A stretch of 43,668 bases of DNA from the NCBI GenBank assembly GCA_023256835.1, contig JALREE010000146.1, positions 1 through 43,668 of the forward strand. Direction: 5' to 3'. Numbering within the stretch: position 1 is the stretch's first letter; each line of letters starts with the position of its first letter. The notes under the pieces were generated by a model. That model was not told the origin of the DNA and made no database searches. It was given only the letters and a program-made list of their open reading frames with translations. Source of the DNA: Pseudomonadales bacterium (GTDB lineage Bacteria > Pseudomonadota > Gammaproteobacteria > Pseudomonadales > Pseudohongiellaceae). Positions 1 to 7,564 of this stretch are shown here, piece after piece. The translations under genes and the position numbers were made by a program.

Positions 1-732
1 TGGGTGTTCAACTGCAACGCTCCCGACGAGGGCAACATGCACACGTTGCTCCACTGGGCGAACGACGAGCAGAAGGAGAAGTACCTGAAGCCGTTGTTAA
101 AGGGTGTCTCGTCGTCGTGCTTCGCGATGACGGAACCCGAAGTCGCCGGCTCGGACCCGACTCTCATCCAGACGCACGCGATCAAGGACGGCGACGAGTG
201 GGTCATCAACGGCCACAAGTGGTTTATCTCGGGTGCGCGCCGCGCCAAATTCGCCATCCTCATCGCACGCACAGAACTCGACGTGCCGCCGGGCTCGCGC
301 GGGGCGAACACCGCGTTCATCGTCGACATCCCGACGGAGGGCTGGAACGACGTGCGCGAGGTGGAGACTATGCACGGCTCCACGGGTCACTCCGAGATCG
401 TCATCAGCGACCTGCGCGTGCACGACCGGCAGGTGCTCGGCGGGCGCGGCAACGGGCACAGGCTCGGCCAGTACCGCCTGGGGCCGGCACGCCTGGCGCA
501 CTGCATGCGCTGGATCGCCCAGGCCGAGACGGCGCTCGACATGATGGTCGACCGCTCGCTGAACCGCTACTCGCACGGGTCGTACCTGGCCGAGAAGCAG
601 GGCGTCCAGTGGATGATCGCCGACTCCACGATGGAGCTGTACCAGTGCAAGCTGATGGTGCTGCACGCCGCGTACCTCATCGACAAGGGCGTGGACTTCC
701 GCAACGAGGTCTCCATGGCCAAGCACTTCGTG
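1..732 (+). other. Acyl-CoA dehydrogenase fragment (both ends missing)
   Basis: The first ~243 codons match the middle of an acyl-CoA dehydrogenase (flavoenzyme of fatty-acyl-CoA oxidation, ACAD10/11-like). FAMTEPEVAGSD is the FAD-binding signature of the family, and WVINGHKWFISGA and MHGSTGHSEI follow in the usual order, then the helical C-terminal domain up to SMAKHFV. The N-terminal helices lie outside the window and the last ~60-80 residues of the family are absent. Codon use differs from the rest: serine is nearly always TCG/TCC here (9 TCG, 4 TCC, 1 AGC by my count) whereas AGC dominates just downstream. That change at the homology break supports a foreign or misassembled segment. Confidence 0.8.
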
Positions 733-3700
733 GAGGATCGCATCCCCGATCTCGAGCAGCGTCTGCTGACCTCGCTGGAATTCACCTCGGACGAACAGGG
801 TGCCGGCCGCTCCGGCGTCTCCAGCCAGTTCGTGCGGCAATTGTGGGCGGACGCCGAGGCTCATGTGCAGGAGCAGCAGGCCCGCGTCGAGCAGGTGGCC
901 GAATCGAAGGCACCCTGGATATCCCTTGGCGCCGCGACGGCTGCCTTCGGGGTCGCCGTGCTGGCCTTGATGCTGTCCGAAGTCATGCTGTCGGCAGCCA
1001 GTCGACTGTTCTGGCCTTTCACGGCCGAACCGCAGGCCGAGATCGCAGTGCAGGAGCAGCCGCGCGAGATCCTGATCAGCCTGGAGCCAGGCGACATCGC
1101 CATGCAGCGTGGCGAATCCGCGACCATCGTGGCTCGCGTCACCAATGCCATGCCGAGCGAGATCCAGCTGCGCATCCAGAGCGACAACGTCAATTGGCAG
1201 GACCTGAGCATGCCGCAGGAAGCCAGCGGCAGTGACAGCGCCAGCTACAGCTACTTCCTGCCGTCCGTGCAGGAGAGCCTGGTGTACTACGTCAACTTCG
1301 AGCAGAACGGCGAACAGCGCTCCGAGCAATTCCGCATCACTGTCTACGACCTGCCCAGGGTCGAGAAGATCGACGTGGCCTATGCTTACCCCGACTACAC
1401 CGGCATCGCGGACAACACCGAAGAGGACGCCGGTGACATGATGGTGCCCGAAGGCACCCAGGTCAGCCTGCAGGTCAGCTTCAACAAGGCCATCGAGACA
1501 GCCAGCATCGAATTCCAGGAAGGTTCCGGTTACAGCAGCATACCCCTGAGCATCGATGGCAGCACGGGCACGGCCAGTTTGACGGTCGCGCAGGACGGGG
1601 TCTATCGCATCGTCGCCCGGGACTTCGAGGATCTGGAAAGCAAGGACCCGGCCGATTACTACATCCGCGCCATTCCCGACATGCCGCCCGAACTGGCGCT
1701 GCGCAGCCCGGGACGCGACACCGACGTGATGCCGCTGGAGGAAGTGGTGCTGGAGGTCGATGCCAGCGACGACTACGGCCTGAGCGAATTCAACCTGCAT
1801 TACAACGTGGTGGGCAGTGATGAAGTGGCCGTGGACTTCCTGCCGCCGGAGCAGACCCGCAGTATCTCCGGCGCCGAGATGCTCTATCTTGAAGACCTCG
1901 GCGTGGCTCCGGGTGACTTCGTCAGCTACTACCTCACCCTCGCGGACAACAATGGCCTGACGGGGCCAGCCCAGGTCGTGTCCGACATTTATTTCCTGCA
2001 GGTCATTCCCACTGACCAGGAGTTCCGCCGTGCCGGCGGGCAGCAAGGCGGGGGGGGTGGCGGTGGCGGACAGCAAGGCGGCGAGAGCAGTGCCCTGGTG
2101 ACCCTGCAGAAGGACATCATCGCGGCCACCTGGAAGCTGCGCAATGTGCCCATCGACACCGATCCGGCCACGCTGGCCGAGGATATCCGCATCATCGCCG
2201 AATCTCAGGCCGAGGCGACCACACGGGCGCAGCAGTCCATCGACCGTCTGGCGGAACGACTGAATTTCTCCGATGACAGTTATGACAATGCGGTGATGAA
2301 CCTGCAACTGGCCATCGAGCAGATGAATCTGGCCATTGCCGAACTCGAGAAGCAGCAGGTCACCAGCGCCCTCAAGCCGGAACAGGTGGCCCTGCAGTAC
2401 GTGCTCAAGGCGGAGGCCGAGATCAATCGCACCGACATCAGCACCCAGCAGGCGGGTGGTGGCGGGGGAGGCGGCGGTGCGCAGCAGGAACGCGAGGATC
2501 TGCGCGAGCTGTTCGAGATGGAAATGGGCCAGCTCGAAAACCGTTACGAAACCCCGCAAAGTGCCGGTGGCGGCGGCGCCCAGGCCACTGAGGAAGAGAA
2601 CAAGCTGGAGGAGCTGGCACGTCGCCAGGAGGGGCTCACCCGCGCGCAGCGTGATCTGGCGCGACGTCTGGAAGCCATGAACGAAGAGCAGCGCCGACGC
2701 GAGCTGGAGCGGCTGCAGCGTGAGCAGGAGCAGCTGTCTCAGGAAGTGCAGCAACTGGCGCAGCAGCTCTCGCGCCAGCAGGGCGGACAGCGCAGCCAGC
2801 AGAGTCAGCAGCAGCCCGGCCCCCAGGGGCCGCAGGGCGGACAGGTCGGCCAGTCCCAGCAGTCCGGACAGTCGCAGCAGAGCGGGCAATCCCAGCAGGC
2901 CGGCGCTTCCGGCGGCCAGTCATCGCCAGAGCAGCAGGGCGGACAGCAGACTGCCCAGCAGTCCGGGGGACAGAGCGGGCAGAGTCAGCTGGAGCGTGCC
3001 GCGCAGCAAATGGCTGAAGCCGCGCAGGCAGAATCGCCAGCCCAGGCAGCCGCCCGCAGTCAGCGTGCGCTGGAGAGCCTGCGCGAGCAGCAGCGCCAGA
3101 TGCGCGCCGAGCAGACCACGTCCGTGAGTCAGTTGGCGCAGAATGCCGCGCAGCGCGGCCAGCAGTTGCTCGAGGATCAGCGTGAGTTGCAGCAGGCCCT
3201 GGAGGCCGCCAATCGCGAGCAGGGTCTGGGCCAGACCCGGCAGACGGCCCGTGGCGACGAGGAATTGCAGGCACTGGTGGCGGAGCAGCAGCAGCAGCGC
3301 CGCGAGCTGGAAGAGATCGAGAAGATGCTGCGCGCCATCATCGCGCGCGGTGAAGCCGAGGATCAGCAGTTGCTGTCCCAGGCCCAGCAGGCCAGCCGCG
3401 CCATTCGTCCGCTGCGCGAGACCATGGACACCAGTGGCCGCGTCCTGAGCAATGGCATGGTCAATCTGGCGGTCGATCTTGAACGCGAGGTCGGTGACTC
3501 CCTGGAGGAACTGGGCGCCAGTCTGCAGGCCATGAACTCTGCCAACCAGCCGCGCTCTGCCGATCCGATCCAGCAGGCGGCACGCGACGCGGCGGAACTG
3601 ATGGAGCAGATGCAGGCCCTGCAGAATCAGGTGCAGGCCTTGAACGGCGGCAATCAGAGTGAAGCGTCCGTCGCCCAGATGCGGCAGCAGCTGGAACGCT

Positions 3701-4197
3701 CGCAGCAACTCTCCCAGCAACTGGCCGAACAGCTGCAACAGCAGCAGATGGCCGAGCGCACCGCAGCCCAGCGCGGCCAGCTGGCCCAGGGTGGTCAGCC
3801 CGGTCAGCAGGGGCAGCAGGGGCAACAGAGCCAGGGCGGACAGCAGTCCGGCGGTCAGCAGGGACAGGCGCAGCAGGGCCAGAATGCCGGTGGCGGCGAT
3901 GGCCGTCCCGGCACGGGCGGCACCACACTGGCGCTGGGCAATGCCCGCTCGATTCGCAGTGAGATCACCCGTCAGGGCATCGAGGATTTCCTGAGTCAGC
4001 CGGAACTGTTCGAGGCCCTGCTGCAGCCGATCATGGAACTGGAAGCCGCACTGCGGGCGCAGGCCGAGCTGGACCGCATCAATCAGAAACTCTACGCCTC
4101 GGCTGACGAAGACGTACCTGATCAATACCGCCGCCTTGTCGAGGAGTATTATCGCGTGCTGTCCGAGAACAACGGGGCGGGCGGTACGGCACCCTGA
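1..4197 (+). CDS. DUF4175-like membrane protein with an acyl-CoA dehydrogenase fragment fused in frame at its N-terminus
   Basis: One uninterrupted frame enters from the left edge and stops at 4197. Residues up to about 243 (counting from the GTG at 4) are acyl-CoA dehydrogenase. From about residue 243 (EDRIPDLEQRL onward) the protein resembles the large DUF4175 family of Gram-negative bacteria: a membrane segment at about 305-335, an Ig-like/beta-rich periplasmic region to about 670, glycine runs near 680-690 and 818-825, then a long Q/E/R-rich coiled coil and Q/G low-complexity region to about 1300, and a conserved-looking C-terminus. The DUF4175 N-terminus, which normally carries further membrane helices, is missing and replaced by the dehydrogenase. 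It is first in an eight-gene operon; the next gene starts 2 bases after its stop. Function is unknown; position with MoxR/VWA genes suggests an envelope role. The fusion is probably artificial. Confidence 0.75.
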   Translation, partial: WVFNCNAPDEGNMHTLLHWANDEQKEKYLKPLLKGVSSSCFAMTEPEVAGSDPTLIQTHAIKDGDEWVINGHKWFISGARRAKFAILIARTELDVPPGSRGANTAFIVDIPTEGWNDVREVETMHGSTGHSEIVISDLRVHDRQVLGGRGNGHRLGQYRLGPARLAHCMRWIAQAETALDMMVDRSLNRYSHGSYLAEKQGVQWMIADSTMELYQCKLMVLHAAYLIDKGVDFRNEVSMAKHFVEDRIPDLEQRLLTSLEFTSDEQGAGRSGVSSQFVRQLWADAEAHVQEQQARVEQVAESKAPWISLGAATAAFGVAVLALMLSEVMLSAASRLFWPFTAEPQAEIAVQEQPREILISLEPGDIAMQRGESATIVARVTNAMPSEIQLRIQSDNVNWQDLSMPQEASGSDSASYSYFLPSVQESLVYYVNFEQNGEQRSEQFRITVYDLPRVEKIDVAYAYPDYTGIADNTEEDAGDMMVPEGTQVSLQVSFNKAIETASIEFQEGSGYSSIPLSIDGSTGTASLTVAQDGVYRIVARDFEDLESKDPADYYIRAIPDMPPELALRSPGRDTDVMPLEEVVLEVDASDDYGLSEFNLHYNVVGSDEVAVDFLPPEQTRSISGAEMLYLEDLGVAPGDFVSYYLTLADNNGLTGPAQVVSDIYFLQVIPTDQEFRRAGGQQGGGGGGGGQQGGESSALVTLQKDIIAATWKLRNVPIDTDPATLAEDIRIIAESQAEATTRAQQSIDRLAERLNFSDDSYDNAVMNLQLAIEQMNLAIAELEKQQVTSALKPEQVALQYVLKAEAEINRTDISTQQAGGGGGGGGAQQEREDLRELFEMEMGQLENRYETPQSAGGGGAQATEEENKLEELARRQEGLTRAQRDLARRLEAMNEEQRRRELERLQREQEQLSQEVQQLAQQLSRQQGGQRSQQSQQQPGPQGPQGGQVGQSQQSGQSQQSGQSQQAGASGGQSSPEQQGGQQTAQQSGGQSGQSQLERAAQQMAEAAQAESPAQAAARSQRALESLREQQRQMRAEQTTSVSQLAQNAAQRGQQLLEDQRELQQALEAANREQGLGQTRQTARGDEELQALVAEQQQQRRELEEIEKMLRAIIARGEAEDQQLLSQAQQASRAIRPLRETMDTSGRVLSNGMVNLAVDLEREVGDSLEELGASLQAMNSANQPRSADPIQQAARDAAELMEQMQALQNQVQALNGGNQSEASVAQMRQQLERSQQLSQQLAEQLQQQQMAERTAAQRGQLAQGGQPGQQGQQGQQSQGGQQSGGQQGQAQQGQNAGGGDGRPGTGGTTLALGNARSIRSEITRQGIEDFLSQPELFEALLQPIMELEAALRAQAELDRINQKLYASADEDVPDQYRRLVEEYYRVLSENNGAGGTAP

Positions 4198-4199
4198 CG

Positions 4200-6509
4200 A
4201 TGAATTTCATTCTGGACCAACACTATCTGGAGGCTATCGCGCAGGGGCGTTTCACCTTTGCCTACGGCCTCAGTCCCTGGCTCGCGCTGCTGCTCGTGGT
4301 GGCGCTTGTCGGCGTGGTCTGGTGGTCCTATCGCAAGACCACTCGCGCACTCTCGCCGGCCTGGAAGACGGGCCTGATCACGCTGCGCTCGCTGGTACTG
4401 ATCCTGCTTTTCGTCTGTCTGCTGCGGCCCGTGGTCACCACAGAGCAGGTCGTGCCGCAGGAGACCTATCTCGCCATCCTGGTCGATGACTCCCAGAGCA
4501 TGAGCATTCCCGATCTGGCCGGCTCGCAGACCCGGGCGGCGGCCGTCAGCGATCTGCTGTATGGCGATGCCGGCATCGTCGAGGGTCTCGGCGACACTTT
4601 CCAGGTGCGCACCTTCCGTTTCGACAAGAACACCCAGCGCGTCTCCGAGCCCGGTGCCCTCACGGCAGCGGGCACAGCCTCGTCGCTCGATCAGGCGCTG
4701 CAGTACGTGGACGAGCAGCTGAGCGGTCTGGCCCTGGGGGGCGTCCTGCTCATCAGCGACGGTGCCGACAACGAAGGCGTCGACCCGCTGCCGCGCGCCC
4801 AGAGCTTCGGCGCTCGCGAAATTCCGGTGTTCACCGTGGGCGTGGGGCAGGAGAACATTCCCCGCGATGTGGGCATCGTCGACGTGGTGGCGGCCAAGAC
4901 GGTGCTGGAAGGCTCGGTCTTCAATGTGGACATCGCCCTCAGCAACCAGGGCTATGCCAATCGTTCCGTCGAAGTCGCCGTGCTGGATGGCGAGACGGTG
5001 GTGACCACGCAGCAGGTGGTGCTGGGCGACGACAATTCCACGCGTCGCGTCAGCATCGAGCTGGAGCCGGAGCGGCGCGAGGCCATCGTCTATACGCTGC
5101 AAGTCGCGGAACAGGAAGACGAGATCGTCCTGCAGAACAATCGCTACAGCTTCCTCGTCGACAACTCCGAACGCCCGGCGCTGGATGTGCTCTACGTCGA
5201 CGGACACCCGCGCAACGAGTACAAGTTCATCCGCCGCGCCGTGGAGGGCGACACCTCGCTGCGTCTGGCCACCTATCTGCAGACGGGGCCGGGCAAGTTC
5301 TACCGCCAGGGCATCGAGTCTGCGCTGGAGCTGTCTGCCGGGTTTCCCACCACGCGCGAGGAACTCTATCAGTACGAGGCGGTGATCCTGGGCGACATCG
5401 ACCGCGACTTCCTCACTGACGAGCAACTGGAAATGCTGCAGGACTTCGTTGCCGAGCGCGGCGGCGGCCTGCTGGTGGCCGGCATGCTGCAGGACGAGTT
5501 CGTCGACACCGTGCTGGCCGACATCCTTCCCGTGACCCTGGTGCCCTCCACCGTGCTGCCGCAGAACCTGCAGGGCGGCATCACGCGCGGCACCCATCTG
5601 ACCGGCGAGATCTTCACGCCGAAGCTCACCACGGCGGGCGAGTTCTCCGAGCTGCTGCGCCTGCACAGCGACGATGCCGAGAACCGTCGCCTCTGGGCTG
5701 CCATGCCCGATCTGCAGGGCGCCTATGTCACCGGGCGCGCCAAGCCCGGCGCCACGGTGCTGATGGAACACAATGCGCTGCAGTTCCAGAACCAGGCGCT
5801 GCCCATCATCGCCATGCAGCGCTATGGCAGCGGTCGCAGCATGACCATCACCAGTGCCAGCACCTGGCGCTGGCAGATGATGATGCCCGCCGAGGACCAG
5901 TCCCACGAACGCGTCTGGCGTCAGCTGCTGCGCTGGCTCTCGGTGTCAGCGCTCGAGCGCGTCACCGTCGAGTTCGATCGCGAGTTCTATCACGTGGGCG
6001 ACACTGTCGAAGTCACCGCCACCGTGCGCGACATCAATTATCAGCCCGACAACAAAGCCTCCGTCTGGGTGCATCTGACCGGGCCACAGGGGGAACTGCT
6101 GGATGCCGCCATGGAGTGGGACATCGACCGCGACGGCGTCTATCGCACCAGTTTCGAGGTGCAGAACGAGGGCGTATTCAATCTGCTGGTGGATGTGCCC
6201 AGCGCCGCCGGCGAGGCGGATCGCAGCGACACCGAGCGCATGAGCGCCTTCGTTGTCACGCCTTCGCTGCGTGAGTTCACCTCCGCCGGCCGTGACACCG
6301 CGCTGCTGCAGCGCATCGCCGAGGTCAGCGCCGGGCGTTACTACGACCTGGAGCAGTCGTCCTCGCTGGTGAACGACATCACCTACACGCCGAACGCCTA
6401 CTCCGTGGAGGTGCAGGAAGACTTGTGGGACACCCCGGCCCTGCTGTTCCTGCTGATTCTGTTGCTGTGCGCCGACTGGGTCGCACGTCGATTCAAGGGC
6501 TTGTCATGA
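4200..6509 (+). CDS. Membrane protein with VWA and glutamine-amidotransferase-like domains
   Basis: The 769-residue protein has two N-terminal membrane helices (about 20-40 and 55-80), a periplasmic von Willebrand A-like domain with the metal-site motif DDSQS near residue 98 and a GGVLLISDGADN strand, then Ig-like sequence, a class I glutamine-amidotransferase-like fold (LDVLYVDGHPRNEY, ERGGGLLVAG, RYGSGRSM) and one C-terminal helix followed by RRFKG. This arrangement is close to BatA/BatB-type proteins encoded with MoxR ATPases. VWA domains bind partner proteins through a metal ion; the amidotransferase-like part is probably structural. ATG lies 2 bases after the preceding stop, and its own stop overlaps the next start (ATGA), so it is translated as part of the operon. 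No enzymatic activity can be claimed. Confidence 0.82.
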   Translation: MNFILDQHYLEAIAQGRFTFAYGLSPWLALLLVVALVGVVWWSYRKTTRALSPAWKTGLITLRSLVLILLFVCLLRPVVTTEQVVPQETYLAILVDDSQSMSIPDLAGSQTRAAAVSDLLYGDAGIVEGLGDTFQVRTFRFDKNTQRVSEPGALTAAGTASSLDQALQYVDEQLSGLALGGVLLISDGADNEGVDPLPRAQSFGAREIPVFTVGVGQENIPRDVGIVDVVAAKTVLEGSVFNVDIALSNQGYANRSVEVAVLDGETVVTTQQVVLGDDNSTRRVSIELEPERREAIVYTLQVAEQEDEIVLQNNRYSFLVDNSERPALDVLYVDGHPRNEYKFIRRAVEGDTSLRLATYLQTGPGKFYRQGIESALELSAGFPTTREELYQYEAVILGDIDRDFLTDEQLEMLQDFVAERGGGLLVAGMLQDEFVDTVLADILPVTLVPSTVLPQNLQGGITRGTHLTGEIFTPKLTTAGEFSELLRLHSDDAENRRLWAAMPDLQGAYVTGRAKPGATVLMEHNALQFQNQALPIIAMQRYGSGRSMTITSASTWRWQMMMPAEDQSHERVWRQLLRWLSVSALERVTVEFDREFYHVGDTVEVTATVRDINYQPDNKASVWVHLTGPQGELLDAAMEWDIDRDGVYRTSFEVQNEGVFNLLVDVPSAAGEADRSDTERMSAFVVTPSLREFTSAGRDTALLQRIAEVSAGRYYDLEQSSSLVNDITYTPNAYSVEVQEDLWDTPALLFLLILLLCADWVARRFKGLS

Positions 6510-7564
6510 TGCATGCGATGCGCAGATCGTTTCGACGAAAGCTTGCACGGGGCCTGACACTGGGTCTCAGTGTGCTGGCCACTTCGGCGCTTGCCCAGAG
6601 CGGGGACCAGGAAGACGTCTGGTTCCGCGGCGGGCCCGAGGCGGCGCGGCATGCCCTGATCATCACGGGAGCTGCGGCTTCGGACGAGATCCGCGCCCGC
6701 TTCTCGCAATGGTCCAATGCGCTGCATGACGTGCTGGCGCGCGACTATGGCTACAGCTCCGACACCATCACGCTGCTTCTGGACGACGGCAGCACGGCGG
6801 GCACGAACCCGCGCGTGGATGGCAGTTCGCGGCGCGAGGACATCGAGGCGGCCGTGAACCGGCTCCAGCAGACTCTTGCAGCCGGAGATCAGCTCACCAT
6901 CGTCATGATCGGCCACGGCTCCTCGTCGGACGCCGCCGCCAAGTTCAACATCGTCGGGCCCGACATCACCGGCGCCGAGTTCGCCACGCTGCTGGCCGCG
7001 TTCCGGCAGCAGGATCTCGTGGTCATCAATACGACGAGCGGCAGCTTCGAGTTCTCGGCGGCACTGGCCGCGCCGGGGCGTGTCATCCTCTCGGCCACGC
7101 GTACGCGCGCCGAGCGCTACGACCCGATGTTCGCCCGTTATCTCATCGAGGCGCTCGATGCCCGTACTGGCGATCGCGACAAGAATGGCCGCGTCTCCGT
7201 GCTGGAAGCCTGGACCTTCGCCAGCCAGAGCGTGCAGGGCTGGTATTCCGAACAGGGCCGGCTGCCGACGGAGCGTTCGGTGATTGATGACAACGGCGAT
7301 GGCAATTTCAGCCTGGAGCCCTCGGCCAGCGCCGGGGATGGCAGCCTTGCCGAGATCGCCTATTTCGACAACCACAGCGCCGGGCCGCAGAAGAGCTCGC
7401 CTGAGGCGCGTGCCCTGCTGGCCGAGATGCAAGAGCTGGAACGCGCGATCTTCCTGCTGCGCGGCCAGAAGGCCAATTATCTGGAAGAGGACTACTGGAC
7501 CAGGATGGAAACTCTGTTGATCGATCTGGCAAGAAAGACAGGACGGTACCATGAACTTCCCTGA
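6506..7564 (+). CDS. Secreted caspase/legumain-fold (C13-like) protein lacking cysteine
   Basis: I chose ATG 6506 because it overlaps the previous stop as ATGA and gives a typical signal peptide (basic start, hydrophobic core, cleavage near ALAQ). The 352-residue product resembles clan CD cysteine peptidases: a beta strand ending TIVMIGHGSS carries the expected catalytic histidine (H137), and the next strand (VVINTTSGS, residues 172-180) occupies the place of the catalytic cysteine motif, usually D-A/T-C-x-S-G. Here the cysteine position is T177, and I find no cysteine anywhere in the protein. It is therefore probably a non-catalytic binding or regulatory member, exported to the periplasm. 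An acidic EF-hand-like stretch (DRDKNGR near 223; DDNGDGN near 261) could bind calcium. The C-terminus overlaps the next gene by 14 bases. Confidence 0.75.
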   Translation: MMHAMRRSFRRKLARGLTLGLSVLATSALAQSGDQEDVWFRGGPEAARHALIITGAAASDEIRARFSQWSNALHDVLARDYGYSSDTITLLLDDGSTAGTNPRVDGSSRREDIEAAVNRLQQTLAAGDQLTIVMIGHGSSSDAAAKFNIVGPDITGAEFATLLAAFRQQDLVVINTTSGSFEFSAALAAPGRVILSATRTRAERYDPMFARYLIEALDARTGDRDKNGRVSVLEAWTFASQSVQGWYSEQGRLPTERSVIDDNGDGNFSLEPSASAGDGSLAEIAYFDNHSAGPQKSSPEARALLAEMQELERAIFLLRGQKANYLEEDYWTRMETLLIDLARKTGRYHELP

